This document shows positions 1 through 14,100 of a stretch of 39,256 bases of DNA, one piece after another (positions within the stretch are counted from its first letter, which is position 1; each line of letters begins with the position of its first letter). The position numbers were made by a program, and so were the translations under genes. A model generated the notes under the pieces. That model saw nothing but the letters and a program-made list of their open reading frames with translations, ran no database searches and had not been told where the DNA came from. Origin of the DNA: Ichthyophonus hoferi (lineage: Eukaryota; Opisthokonta; Ichthyosporea; Ichthyophonida; Ichthyophonidae). The stretch lies in NCBI GenBank assembly GCA_002751075.1, contig NAOQ01000033.1:44929-84184 (forward strand), written 5' to 3'.

Positions 1-79
<79 letters not shown>
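1..79. repeat. (AAT)n microsatellite
   Basis: An uninterrupted run of the trinucleotide AAT fills the left edge of the window, and its true length is unknown because it is cut by the window border. It lies about 430 bases upstream of the arrestin start codon. Confidence 0.97.
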
Positions 80-511
80 TAAGAAAGTTTATATAAACAT
101 GGCTAGCCGTATTCTTTATAATGGCAGTCTTCTTGTTAATTACAATACTTTTTAGGGTAAACACATGGACTAGGCTCCCCGTGTCCAACGATATTTAACC
201 AATAGTATTTAATAATGTAATAAGCAGATTAAATGCAGTAAGCCAGATGCTATTGGCCAGCTTGGAACAAAATCATTCTGAGCAAACACTAATGTAGAAT
301 GGCTGGAATATACTTCTTTATTACTATTGGCTTGCTATTATTAGACGCGGAGATTGTGAGCCGGCGCTCTTTCGAATGATTCTATATATTTCTATATGTA
401 GTAATACAGCTTGCGATATAATGTCGCAGTACAGTATAGTTGCTTTACTGTCTGCTACATATATATATATATATATATTTATTATCATTACCCTTACTGT
501 AGTAGTCAACA

Positions 512-3500
512 ATGCCTCTTCTTAAAGAGGAACAGTTAGCTCAAGCGAAGAACATAGGTAACTTTGACATCGAATTTCAAGGCGACAAAGAGGTGAGGTG
601 GGAGGTATTGGTTAATGTTGTAGCAGTTATTGCTTTATAGTTTACCGGTTATATACTATACCATAACAAGCTGATAGTATAATATTAAAACTTCAATTGT
701 TGTGTTGATGTGATGTGTGTGTGTGTGTGTAGTAATTAAATTGTGGATGCTATAGATTATGTTGTCTACAGTGTTGTAGAAACATGTAGGCTTGTTCATT
801 GAAAACCTTCATTCCACCTTGTACGCAAACACATTAACACATTACTCATGCACAAATGCACACACATCTACATACATACATACATACATACTTTCTATAA
901 GAGGCATACTTCAAACTACTCAGACAAACATTTATGATATCCTCTCTCTTCCTCTCCTCAGAGCCTATTCATATATTAACTGAAGTCCCGTTCCTTCACT
1001 TCCTTCTCAGATATATTATGAAGATGATGAAATTTACGGTACTTTTATAGCCACACATATCAAAAATAGTTTTGTTTTCAGTAAGCTACGTGCAGTGTTG
1101 ATATGTGATGTTACATACAAAGACTCACTGGGTCTGCCATGGTCAGAGAGGCTACTAGCAGAGGTAAGATATTAAGATAACAATAGTAGGGATAGACTAA
1201 GGAAGGATATATTTTAATGTTGGGCATATACCTTGCATTGCCTTAACAACATGTATTATTGTGTGACACACCCTCTTCTCCCTCCTCTCCCTCTATAGGC
1301 CATAGACATCAAGACCAACGTACATTCCTTTGAGCCTGGAACCATCACCTCTGTAGACTTCTTCTTTAAGATACCAAAAGAAATGCCAGCTACCCTAGCT
1401 ATTAAATTCATAGAGGCTAGAGGTATTGTGTGTTATGGTTAATGTACATTTATTGTGGTGTGTATAGCTATTGTAATAGACAACACAATTAGTATTCCCT
1501 TAAATAGAGGTTCTTATGGTGTTATGTTTATAATGTAGCACATAGCGTATAACATATAGCATATAAAATATAACATGTAACAGTATAATATTACAGTGGT
1601 CAATGGGCCTTGATATCAAAAGTGAAGAAAAAAATTGAAAAAAAGAGCCACCCTATATACCCTATATATCCTCTATATGCCCGCTATACCTAACCTCTAT
1701 ACCGCCTCCTAGGTGCCTTCCACCGTGGTGTAACCTGGAGTATACGTGTAGTAAGTCAAGACCCTAAGAATACCTCACAGGTATTAGTTGCCAAAGAGTT
1801 TTATAAGGGGGCCCTGTATGAGACCAGCCTACCACCCAAGGGAGAGGCTGTATATAGTGATATTACTACATCTCATGAACTGACCGTCATGGCGTCGTTA
1901 TCGAAGAATGTCTATGGACATAATGAACCGATAGACATTCTTCTTACTGTTGATAATGGCACGGCCTCACAGGTATATAATGTGGTGGGGGTAGGGGTGG
2001 AGTTTATGTATGGTATGGTATGACATGGTATTATACTGTATTATATTGGATTATATTATATTGGGTTTAAATAAAGATCATTGTATATATGCGAGATATT
2101 ACTGTTTTACGCATGAAAATATGTGTATTGCGCGTATGCATTATATATATGCCTGTATATTTACAACGCTATACAATACACATATACATGTATCTAACAC
2201 ACTGTACTATACTATACTATACTCTGCTATATGGACATACAGGTTAAGAATGCCCTGGTCACAGTATATCAAAAGGTGTCCTTTTCGGTTCCACAAAAGA
2301 AAACTGCTTCTATAAAAAAACAGATAGTCGCTGAAATGTTGGTGGAGGAAGGATTCCCTCTTAAGAGGGGGCAGGTAGGTATCGCATAGGTTATGCTTCA
2401 TTGGTTTATATTTATTCTTATTTTCATTTTTATGGTTGTCATAATGTATATACTGCATGCACACATATACATATGCATAGATGTAGGTATAGGTATAAGT
2501 ATAAGTATTAATATACATATATAGACATATGCATGCAAACTGTATTCTCTTCCTTGTAGTTACCCTCCTACCCGTCAAACTATAACTATACACAATTATC
2601 ATTTATGCCACTTGCTTTCTAAAGCACCGATCCAATAATGCTATGAACTTCCGACATAGAATACTTACAGATAACTGGATAGCTATGGCTCTGCCCTCAT
2701 ATAGTAGTCCAATCATAATGGTTCTATAGGTTTATTAAAATACACTTGAGTAACAGAGTATTATAGATTTCATGAATAAATATTCCTAATGAGCCAATAT
2801 CATGTTCATCATTCATTGGATATACAGTAATTAGCTGTGAACCCACTGCTACTGTCCTAATTGGCTGCAGCAACAATAGCTATTGTCGCTAATATATTAT
2901 TAGATAAGTGGTACGCTAATCAATAATCCAACGACTAGACCACATTAAAAATAATGTAACCTCTCCCCCAATCCTAAACCTTATTAAATCCTCATACAAT
3001 ATGAACATCATTAATATCTGTATATATGTAGTGCTAAATAATTAAGTAGTTATAGAGGCACCTATAAAAATAAAACATTGTAATTATACTCACACTGAGG
3101 AATGGACCAGGTATCAAACAACTATTATATAATCCCTAAGGCTGACCCGACCAATAAGCTGTTATGCCTACGGTGCTCGAGTCAAGGAGAGAATTCAGAG
3201 CACCACAAAGCGCAAATGTTATCCCCTAGTGTTACATACTATGATCATAGAACAGATAGGCCTGGTAGTATGAGGATGCATTTCTCTGTCGTGTATACCA
3301 TCAGGGTAGGTTATTGTGTATTATTTGACCATATCATTGTGTTAATAGTGACTATACTATTGTGTTTTTGTGCTATTATGCTATTGTATTATTATGTTGT
3401 AGGTTAATATATTAAAAGTAGGAGTATATGTTATGTTATGTTATATTATATTAAATCATCCTATTAGTCTAAAAACACTATAATGAAGCCCCTCGCCAAC

Positions 3501-4350
3501 CCTTACACGCACCCTCTTACCTCCTGCCTCAGGTGAAACTTAACCTTGGCCGCCTAAAACGATACCTGTCTGTCACACTTCCCTTCACACTGTCTGACAT
3601 ATCCAAGGAGCTGGATGGTTCCACCCCCAGACCCCACCATACACCTACTTATCACTTGAATACATCTCGTTCATTCCTTCGTACGACAAAGGCCAAGGTA
3701 GAGGCAGTGCAAGAGTATGGTAATGAGATTGCATATGCGCACAAGTTAGAGGCAAAAAGGATAAAGGAACTAGAGAATACACCTATTGATGATGGATGTG
3801 TTGATATACTTGCCTTGGTGAGTACACTATTTCCCTGCCTCTTTCTCTTTCTTCCTTTCTTTCATTAAACCTCATCACATTAGCCATATATGGTGATTCC
3901 ACTCACGTCGTTACTTCTCTCAATGACGATTGTTTGCATATCTTTATATGTTTACCCGCAACCAATGTCAATGTAACCCGATCACAAGCACGTCTAGTGT
4001 GCATACATGCCATGTTATTACTATACTACTATACCATCTTACGTGCTATCATACTATCATACTATCATACAAGCAATATAGTTCCATCATATTATCTTCT
4101 CCCAGCCCTAAGGCCCTTACTCTTACTACATATCACATAGTATATATCACATACCTTCCTTAATAAACTCGGTCTCCATACCCACGCTGATCCTTTCCCT
4201 CATCAGTTGACTGGAGTGTTGCGCAAGGATAAAGATAAAACTAAAGAGGAGAAAAATGAAAGTGAACACGAAGATGATCTAACGAATGAGCCCGAACCTC
4301 CAACCTCTACCGATAAGATTATTAAGGAAGAGGCTCCTGTTATGCCATAG
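512..4350 (+). CDS. arrestin-family protein, 8 exons, 457 aa
   Basis: Coding exons are 512-592, 1011-1163, 1299-1422, 1713-1972, 2243-2374, 3111-3305, 3533-3817 and 4207-4350 (TAG). All have GT donors and AG acceptors and the phases join without a break. The product has two arrestin sandwiches. The N-domain covers roughly residues 15-170 and includes a 'YYEDDEIYGTF' strand near residue 28. The C-domain starts near 'HELTVMASL' (about 174) and 'YGHNEPIDILL' (about 187), and ends near 'LSVTLPFTLSDI' (about 327-338). The C-domain resembles classical visual/beta arrestins. The N-domain edge looks more like alpha-arrestins, so the subfamily is uncertain. Arrestins bind phosphorylated membrane receptors in the cytosol and guide desensitisation and endocytosis. 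The C-tail is rich in Lys and Glu and shows no obvious clathrin box or AP2-binding helix. The exon 6 start at 3111 rests on phase; the ATG nine bases upstream is not needed. Confidence 0.87.
709..731. repeat. (GT)n microsatellite in arrestin intron 1
   Basis: A short pure GT run lies in the first intron of the arrestin gene. It is simple sequence with no visible function. Confidence 0.85.
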
Positions 4351-4386
4351 GATGATCTAGTCCTCTCTAATTAGATGTTAGGATTA

Positions 4387-4392
4387 AATAAA
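4387..4392 (+). promoter_or_regulatory. polyadenylation signal of the arrestin gene
   Basis: A canonical AATAAA lies 37 bases after the arrestin stop codon. GT-rich sequence follows about 45 bases further on, as expected for a cleavage site. Confidence 0.65.
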
Positions 4393-6667
4393 TGAGATGT
4401 ATTTTTTTGGAGGACTGGCTCTTATATGTTTGGAGTGCATTATATGTATGTTTTAATCGGACAGAAGACTGTTTAGGCTTTGGTGTATGTGGTATATGCA
4501 TACAACTATATACTGTGTAGCTATAGGATGTTAGAAGTAGGCAATAATGAAGCTTAACTCAACCATTACCCAGGATTGATTGGTCCAATATATTATTTTA
4601 AATATATGACTGGTATGGTGGAATCAACGCTGTCAATAAATAAAAACGAGATTAAATATCTGTGCAGGTGTACTTTGGTGATTATATACAGTGGGAGACA
4701 ACAGGATATTGGTGTAGGTGGCCGGATTGCATTAATAAAAATATACTGTTATGCTATCTGATTAATTACATATATTGTTTATCTGTAGATATTGGAGGCG
4801 CAGACGGAGAGAACAGTATCTTGTGCAACCAATGTCTTAGTGGCGTTGGTATTACCATGTCATGGCAACCGAGTGTACATATGTATAGGTTAGCTACTAT
4901 TGCAATGATTTTATTTTCCAATTTCTTAAACTACTAAGAATTAAAAAATGACTGTACAGTCATATAGCCTGTTCTCTGTTCCATGTACTTCGAAATGATA
5001 TGCTCCTTATTTAGTTGCACTCTACGTTTTCTAGGCATAACAAATTGTTGCAGACTGAATGTAATTAACTACGTACGGAATCCAGTATGAGTTAAACACG
5101 CGGATATCCTAAGTGAAAACCCGATTTTTTTAGGCTTTCTGATTGGTAGTTAGTTTTATTTATCTGTATAATTGTGCCACTGTATACACATCGATAAAAA
5201 GGTGTTTTCTTGATAAAAGGTTTGGTATATGAGTATATGATTTCCTGTCTGTCTGGATTTAATGTGACCCTGACTTGGGGCCTGTTAGATATGTGAATGG
5301 ACTACTGGGATGCTATTGGCAGTTGGTTATTTCCAAATGTAAGTGATTCCTATAAGACTAATTGAGGGAATGAATCAATAACTGTCAGTATTTTTCAAAG
5401 TCTATATTGTAATATCCAATAAGTTGGCGAGTTATAATGTTGACTAAGTCAACCTATCAATCACAGATTGTGTACATCAGACTAATGGGGTAAGTTTCCT
5501 AGAAGAAAAATCCTACCACACCACAACCAGTTCCAAAATGTCCATGGTTATACATATATGCTTACACTTCTGTACTTAACACCGTGTGCTCGATACTTCC
5601 ATGTGTAGGACTCGTCATCTTAAAGCAGTGAACACACATAAGAAGCACCTGGTTCCAAATACGGAAATACGGTATTTTTTCCGCTTTCTGTTAATTAAAT
5701 GGGGAATCACCATAGAAAAAGGGCCACTATTTAATCAACACAGTTAAAAAATATAGGCGCGGTGGTTTATATTTGACTACAGCAATACGTTCCAAAGTTA
5801 AGATATTTTCTATTTAATTTTAGTAAATAATGCAATGAGATATATCCACTATTCTATTATGAATGGTGCATAGCCATTTCTGTATAGATTTACCATATTC
5901 GAACTGAAAAATTATTAAATTAGATATGCAATTAACAGGAGTAATAAAAATCCATTACATAGAATTATCGCCAAAGTAATTTCCTAATCTGCTTTGCTTG
6001 ATTATGTATTACCAGCTGTGTTCTAATTGTAACAGCTTTTTATCCCTTAAAAGATTACTAAAACATATTCTCTGCCTGGGTCTTGGTTCATGCTTTCCCA
6101 TCGATATGTCTACTGAAAGCAAGACTTATCATTCCAGGTAAACACTGCACCTGCATATCTAAAGTAAAATACTACGTAGAAGATAATTATTACTACTACC
6201 AATGCGAAAGCACTGCATTACGCCATGTATACCTGGACATCTATTAAATGTCATCTGCATGATACTGTATTTTCATTTTTATTTTTTTAGTTATTTTCAG
6301 TTTTAATTTTGATTTTAATCTTAATTTTAATTCCAATTTCCGCCTTGATTCCTATCCCAGAACTATAAATAACTATTTTATCTTGGTCCATTTTATGGAA
6401 GCAAAACAAAATCCCGAACCCTATTCGCATTTGTCACCCAACCTCAACGTCATTACTATGTAATCAACCTTTTCTAGCAACCACTCATGTATCAGATATC
6501 ACGTGCCGTTAGTGGTATGATGTGATTGGTGAACTGTGACGGGACTCAAAACCTTGAGCACGCTACTATACTCCTACGCCTCTCACATATGAAGATTACA
6601 TCCTCTTCCCCCTCTACTTATCACCCGACGACTTTTTACCTCTGTAGAGTAATATTAAGTTGAAGTC
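4393..6667. other. intergenic, arrestin to DnaJ
   Basis: No supported gene. Two overlapping open frames of 61 and 91 codons around 4576-4937 have no recognisable family, no clear splice partners and composition like their surroundings. A small imperfect inverted repeat (CGGAAA / TTTCCG) lies near 5661-5685. The last ~200 bases before the DnaJ start hold an inverted CCAAT box near 6522 and are presumably the DnaJ promoter. No clear heat-shock element array was seen. Confidence 0.5.
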
Positions 6668-9600
6668 ATGGTGGTTGAAACTAAGTTTTACGACACCTTC
6701 GGTGTCAGTCCCAACGCCTCTATTGATGAGATTAAAAAGGCTTATAGGAAACTGGCACTAAAATTCCACCCAGATAAGAATCCTGGTGACGAAGAGGCAG
6801 CGAATAAGTTCAAGGAGATATCTTATCACTTTGCTGTTCTTGAGGATGAAAAGAAACGTCAGCTCTATGATAGGCATGGAGAGCAGGTGAGAGGAAGGTT
6901 ATAGATTTATACTTAAAAAGGATTCTAAAAGGGTTTAATTTATTGTTTTTTTTTCGCTGTACAAATAATTGACTTTCACCCACCATTACTTGTTAGCAAC
7001 ATACATATACATTTTGTTAGTGTCTTTTATTCCTGTGCGTGTTTGCAAAACATATCCTTCTTTTCTATATGATCTCTCAATTCTCAACATGCTTTCTTTT
7101 CTTCTTCTTTATTACCTTCATAGCAACAATTATCATACATTTATCTCTCTTCACGCTCTATTATTTACATCCTCACATCCTTACTTTTTTACATCCCTGC
7201 TCTCATCTACTACTTATTATCTTATTCTTCTCGTATCACTCGTATAACCTCCCCTGTCTGTTCACTCCTTCTCTTAACACCTTGCTACAATTCCATCTAT
7301 AACATCATCCCACATATCCACACACCTACTTACCTGTACTATCCCCACACCCTTTGTTATTCCTTACTATTACCTCATACCCTTACCTCTTCTAATCTCT
7401 TTCTTTATTCACCTAACTACATTTATATCCATATATAAGCACATGCACTTAAATACGTACTATTATCTTTTCATTTTCGCTTTTCCTCACCCATTTAACC
7501 CAGTCTTTATTTGTACTTAGCAATACTTAGCAAATACTCTACTACATATTTGACCCTCTCCTGTTATTCCTTTCTACATATATATATATATTACACCACA
7601 ACTTTATCACCCACCATTTCCCCCCTCACTCTTTGTTTGTTCTACTACAACCACAACTAACATAACTATAATTCCATAGGGCGTTAAAGAGGGAGGTGGA
7701 GGAGGTGGAGACTTCTCGGCCAATGATATTTTCTCGCGCCTGTTTAACATGCAGGGTGGAGGTCGTCGCGAACGCAGAGGAGCGGATACAGTGCATGAAT
7801 TGAGCATTACTCTGGATCAATTGTACAAAGGATGCACTAAGAAACTAGCTATGCGTAAGAATGTAGTGTGCAAAGGTTGCAACGGTAAGGGAGGTAGTAA
7901 TGTACGTGAGTGCGCCTCTTGCAATGGTCAGGGCTACAAGATTCACCTACAGAGGGCTGGCCCCTTCATGCAACAAGTACAGGTTGCCTGTAATGTGTGT
8001 ATGGGACAGGGTGAAATCTGCAAAGATGAAGATAGGTATGTTATGATTGGACTATGGGGAGTGGGGGTTGAGGTTTGGATATGTTGCGGCATTCTTCTTC
8101 CCTCTGCCCTTCTCTCTTTCTCCTCTTTTATCTCAGCCAATGAGTACGTCTTTACGCATATATAATCTGAGTATCACAGTGATATACGCTACTACTGGGT
8201 CTTATTTATGATTCTGGCACATTACTATTACATTATAGATAGACGAGCCATTTACCCACCTTTAAATCTAAGAGTATTCCTGTTGTGATCACTATTATCG
8301 TTACTACTATTCCACTAACCCTCTTACATACACACGTCTAGGTGTCGACAGTGTGATGGTGAGAAGGTCTTACAGGAGCGTAAGGTATTTGAGGTGCACA
8401 TCAACCCTGGCATGAAGAATGGTCAGAAGATTGTATTCACTGGAGACGGAGACCAGGCCCCTGATATTCCAGCTGGTGATGTGGTGGTGATAGTGAAGGA
8501 GAAGGAACACGCTGTGTTCACCAGACAGGGGGACGACCTGCACCTGCGCATGGAAATACAGTTGGTAGAGGCCCTGTGTGGGTTTAAGAGGGTGATCACA
8601 CATCTGGATGGCCGTCAACTATTGGTCACAGTCCCCCCTGGTGAGGTAGGATGATGTACATTCCTCCTTTTCTTATACACTTTATTGCACGCCATAATAC
8701 TTCCCTATGACTCCTTATTCAACCTCTTTCACATGATAATTTCTATGGCCAACTATAGCAAATGCATGTATACCGTCAGTAAAGCTTCCTGTTGTACGCT
8801 ATCTATATATAACCAGCCAATAAACACCACACGATTTTTCTCTAGCTACCAATACCTACCTACCTACCTACCTATCATAATCCCATTGGCTACTCTTTTA
8901 TCCAACCATTACCATAGGTCCATTATAACCTTCTATGCCCTATACCACCATACATTCTCGCCCATACCCCTGACACCTCTTGACGGCTCTCTCTCTCTCT
9001 CTAGGTAATTAAGGATGGTGATGTCAAAGCCATCCAAGGGGAGGGTATGCCATATCATCGTCATACAGATATTAAGGGACAAATGGCTATACATTTTAGT
9101 GTAGTATTCCCTACCTCTATTGAGGCTAAGAATGTGGCCGCCCTTGAGGCTGCCCTTGCCCCTAGACCTAAGAGGTAGGTGGGAGGGAGAGGAAAGGAGG
9201 GAGCGTATGTTGATAACCCTAACAGTATTTGTTGTTTGTAGCTGTATAGGCCATTATGGTACATCGCAACTTCTGTGTTTAACATGCTAAGCAATATTGG
9301 TATACGGTCACATGTTATAAAATACACTAAATTACGTACGTATGTAGATAGGTATACGTATGGTGTTAGTATTTTTATAACTAGTATGTGGCAATGATGG
9401 TTTGCGTGGTGTTGTTTGTGCTGATAGCTAGGTAAATATATGTAAAAGCTGTACTTTTTTTAATGGAATACAACAGATTCTTTGTGTTTTGGTATAAATA
9501 TGCTGTCTTTTGTAAGGATGAAATTGTATTAACTATCCCATGCATATATAATATTATATGCACTTAAACCAAGACACTAAGAGAACTCCGCACACCCTTC

Positions 9601-9759
9601 TTCTCTACTTCTACTTGCAGGCCCGTGGCTAAGGGAGACTATGAAGAGGTGGAAGTAGTGGATCTGGACCCACGTAGCAGACACATGCATGATGATGATG
9701 ATGATGATGAGGGTCAAGGCCACGGTTCCGGACCAGGAGTACAATGCGCTCAACAGTAA
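6668..9759 (+). CDS. DNAJA2: type I J-domain co-chaperone (DNAJA1/DNAJA2-like), 5 exons, 395 aa
   Basis: Exons are 6668-6886, 7680-8035, 8342-8645, 9005-9174 and 9621-9759 (TAA), all in frame across GT-AG introns. Residues 1-73 are the J domain, with HPD at 34-36, the contact that stimulates Hsp70 ATPase. A Gly-rich linker follows (about 74-100). The zinc-binding region then has four repeats: CKGCNGKG (137), CASCNGQG (151), CNVCMGQG (177) and CRQCDGEK (193). The substrate-binding beta domains follow. The protein ends in a six-Asp run and VQCAQQ, matching the DNAJA CaaX farnesylation motif, so membrane tethering is likely. The length is close to the family's usual ~400. The protein delivers unfolded clients to cytosolic Hsp70. 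DNAJA1 and DNAJA2 are not confidently separated; the C-terminus is nearer DNAJA2. Intron 1 is very poor in G on the coding strand. Confidence 0.96.
8853..8874. repeat. (CTAC)n microsatellite in DnaJ intron 3
   Basis: About five copies of a CTAC tetranucleotide lie inside intron 3 of the DnaJ gene. Confidence 0.85.
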
Positions 9760-9837
9760 TGATATATACATCCTCTATTATTAGCACGTCAGGAGGGCTT
9801 TGTTGATAATAATATACGTTCATGAGCTTATAATATT

Positions 9838-9843
9838 AATAAA
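9838..9843 (+). promoter_or_regulatory. polyadenylation signal of the DnaJ gene
   Basis: AATAAA lies 78 bases after the stop codon of the DnaJ gene and is the first canonical signal downstream. Confidence 0.6.
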
Positions 9844-11162
9844 TAGTTTGATGTACACTGAGGGGGATAAAACATAATATATATGTATGTATTGTTTAAG
9901 GCTGACACTGATTATGTTTTACGAGGTTTACATACGCTATGAATAGGATAGGACAGGATATGTTGGTATTTCAAGAAAGACTAAAATGAAACGGTTGATT
10001 TCCTTCCTCTATATATATTAACTAGAGTTCTACTCAATAGAATGTGTAAGCCGATTGTTTTTTTTTTTTTACAGTAGTATATTATGTTAATCGCCAATAT
10101 ATTGGGTTGACTGGTACCGATCAACCTGCTGCCATGTTATTGCCGGCTCTATAAATAACTACATATCATATCTCCTATACACCAAGAGAATAGTTCGTAA
10201 TGGGCATTGGGATGACATCCAATTATAACAATTGGTCTCGCCATGATGATGCTCCACTCTTTTTATTGGTCATTGACCATGCACTATCCATCAAACGATA
10301 TTCCTAAAAAAAATAACATTATTATTACTACCATGTATATATTTATATACTGCAGTGTTCATATATGTAAAAACCCACATAACTAATTGACCCACAGCCA
10401 CCTGCGTATCATTATTACTACTAACCTATATATATTATTATCACAATTTTTCTAAATCTTCATTATTTCATACCCTCTTTTTACTGATTGTATATATATA
10501 TATATATATAATATACCCTACACCTTTTATATACTTTCAATACTGATTCGTGCCATTTAGTGCCCTCAAGAACTTCCATTACCCCTATAGTCTACTATTA
10601 GCACCATTAATTCTCACTATAATCAAAGTATAAGTGATAGATCCGCATCTTTCTATAATGAGGGTGCAATACGTAGGAATCATATTGGGTTCTTTTCTCC
10701 GTATACATCCCAACATATATATAGTTAGTACTATAGTTACTAACTATAAGATCAATAATATAACCAAACATACACCGTAGAGAGACCAGATCCATGATCA
10801 TGGGTTGGATAAGAATTAAACCTCAATCAGATTTTTAATTGTGTATATTCATTTCCTAGAGTAGGAGGTCTGACTGACGCGATATGAACCAATCAATATC
10901 AAAAAACCTCATGTCATTTTCATGGTTCCCAATCTAACAAGTAAATAGAAGATCTTCATGGCATAAATTAAAATAAAGGCCAATCAAAAGAAAAAGATAT
11001 AGCCTAACCAACAGCATTACTGAATATATCTAGAATAAAGACAAAATCACAGTCTGATTACAGCGCATGTAATTGACAGTAGCTTTGCAGCCGCATTGGT
11101 CTTTTAATTAGCTGGTTGGGGGAGAAGGAGGTTTCAACGCAAACATTCACCGAATTTCTCGT
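9844..11162. other. intergenic between convergent DnaJ and eIF1A genes
   Basis: No gene seen. The stretch holds a T11-12 run near 10059, a short TA run near 10492-10510 and scattered AT-rich sequence. On the minus strand an ATTAAA at 11108-11103, 55 bases beyond the eIF1A stop, is a possible variant polyadenylation signal for that gene. Confidence 0.45.
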
Positions 11163-14100
11163 TTAAATCTGTGAGTAAGAATTGGGTTAGGGGTGGATAG
11201 ATTATAACAGTAGCAATAACAATAATAATACGTTCTAAACAAATAAAACATGACCCCAAGCACGCCATTCTTGTTTCTTAGGTATGTTTTATGTGAATGG
11301 GCATATAAGGAAGGTCAGTCTGTGTTGAAGCAAAATACTATTCACTAAAAGAGCAAACTAACAAATGGAAATGACGTGCCAACCAAAAGGAGTGTTACGT
11401 TGAGAGTGCTATTATCTTATTGGAGTAAGAAGTAACCCGAGTGTTAAGCTAATATCAGAGAATGAAGAAATAATAGATAAAGGGATGTAAAGAAATACAT
11501 ACATCATCGATATCCTCGTCAGAATATTCCATATCATCAACGAACATAACGTCATCCTCACCCTCACCGAAAGTATCAGTTTCATTAATTTTGGCTGTTA
11601 TGGGCAATGATGGGTTAGTTTCTTTTGGTTAGTAATACCTTGTATATAAGCATACACTAATGTCACATAACATCGTATGGGATAGCTTTATCTAAATGTT
11701 TTAATTGAGAGCTGTACTTAAAATTTTAAAATTTAATTTAAATATCTGTATTTATTATTACATAGGTTGATATACTGCTTTTAAGATATTAACCATATAC
11801 AAACCTTTAACAGACCATACAACAGTTTTATACACATACACATATACATAAGAAATGACACAACAAAAGCACAAAAATCTATAATTAATTTATAATTAGT
11901 TATAAATCATTTAAAAACAACAGTTATGATGCAATAAAAACGTACCAGTAGCTGGCAACTCTCCATATGTCTTGAGATTTCTCGCCTCCTCGGCATTGTA
12001 CTTGAGAATTACGTCGGCCTTATTATCCTGGAAGTCACGAAGACCAACTAGAACGATGTCTCCTTGACCAATCCAAACCTACCATTTAAAAGCACGTGTA
12101 AGTCGAAGTTAGTGCATGTACATTAGATATAGTTTGGATAATATAGAAAAAAAACTTAAAAAATTAACGGTGTTATTGAATTGGGAAATGCATGGGTTCT
12201 ATAACAGCCAACTTATTTTATACTAGCGAATGTGTCTAAAGGCGAGTAAATAGATTTGTAGATAGGAGGGCAAAAATTATTATTAATTTTTTTGATTTTT
12301 TTAGAAAATGAGAAATATGGGCATGTAGGGGTTTGCGCCCAAATGGGAAAATGTATGACTTGCACCACACGAGGTAATAACTATATATGGGGCGAGATGA
12401 GATATCCAATCATTATTGCACAAATCTGTATATTTTTGACTAGAAAATTCGTGCTTAACCAATTATATTTTGTCCATAATATGCATTACAATACTCGATT
12501 ATAATTATATATCCTTATTGGAGTAAAGGAGAACAAACTATCGGCTACAATGGTAACTTGTGCATATACATATATATATATAAACGTTGTTGTCTTTTAT
12601 AACTAAAATACAATACACAAGACCCTATTCATATCCAAACAAATCACATACCATCACACTAACCATCTATTCCAGTAGATAATACATTAATACATACTTT
12701 CTTTCTCATCTTTCCACGAATATGGCACAAGCGAGTGACTCCATCGAAGCAGAAAGCCTCAAGGCGTCCGTTACCCAACATCTTAATAACCTGGGCATAT
12801 TCTACAAGTAATAATTGGTTATTTATAATTAAATGGGATGTATGTGTCTAGATGAAACGAGAGCAGTGGTGATAATTTAACCTATCAAAAATTTCGGTGT
12901 TGAATTGCTCCATTAAATAGAAATACCACCAAATGTAATGGATGTGCCAAAAGAACATGTGATTGAATACGAGAATAAAATGAAATAAGCACGCATGCTT
13001 AAAAAGCAGCCATACAAATAGGTGAATCAAAATGAAAAGCCAATCAATCTAAATATAGGCAAAAACGCTAGAAAATTTATATTTATTGTATTGGGAAAAC
13101 CAATAGAATAGAAGGGTTAATTAATGAGATACCATGAGATAATGTGTGTATATACAAATAAAATTATATTTTATATATGTAAGTTCTACGTTATAGGAAA
13201 TATTAGTATTACAATTTTGGAATACAATTGGATCTGGCTTGAATCTCTTGGTGTGCCTTATAGTAATATGAAATGTAAAATGTGTATAGTGTAACTAACA
13301 GGTTGAGGATAAGATGGTATAGGCAAAGGAAAAAAGAAAAATAAACTTCATCTAATGTACTATAATATAATACAAGGACCACACTATACATACCTTATAT
13401 ATATCGTTATATATAACACCAGCTACTATCCATATTCACGTAACTTCTATCCATAAATAACTCACATATATACATACAGTACACTAATACATTATTACAC
13501 TAATCATTTCCCCCCAATCTTATTCTATTTCTACCCATTCTCTATATATATCTTTTAACATCGGATTAATAATACATCTCTTATGCAACTACATTCTAGG
13601 AGAGAACATAAATAAACCTAGACCTTAAACACCAACACTAATAGTTACCTTGGCCATCTTCCTTAAAAATCAACTCGCGTTTCTGGAGTTCATTTTCGTT
13701 TTTCCCTCTACGGCGGTTCTTTCCTCCCTTTCCTAATTACCCATCATTGGTGTAAGTGTAAGTATGGCTGAAACTAGAATAATATTGGAATAGTACAGGT
13801 AATAACACAAGGCATCAATATAAAACAAAAAAGGTAAGAAAAAAAAACCCCAATGTATGAGAATTAAAATCTACTGAAAGCAACGGAAAAACAGAAAGTT
13901 AAAAGTAATAAACTACTTAGAAGGTAGGGTTAGAAACCCTATAAGAATACAAGTCAAGTTAAAAGGCAGCTCCACCCCCCAACCCCCAACAAGCTACTCT
14001 TCTAAGAAGAAATGGGCCTCCTGGGTTAGCGTGAAAATAACAATAAATATTAAAATATACTATTGATTAGGTAAATTGACTGAACATAGCACGAATAAAC

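Noticed and set aside
2010-2602. Overlapping open frames on both strands (101 and 131 codons)
   Set aside because: They are shadows over arrestin exon 5 and simple AT-rich intron sequence; the peptides are Tyr/Ile/Thr-rich low complexity.
3102-3110. ATG at 3102 as a start of a separate gene
   Set aside because: The following sequence continues the arrestin C-domain. A phase-0 acceptor at 3110/3111 fits the upstream exons.
6969-7302. Two open frames of 92 and 87 codons rich in Leu, Phe, Ser and Thr
   Set aside because: They lie wholly in DnaJ intron 1 and reflect its T/C-rich composition; they are not membrane proteins.
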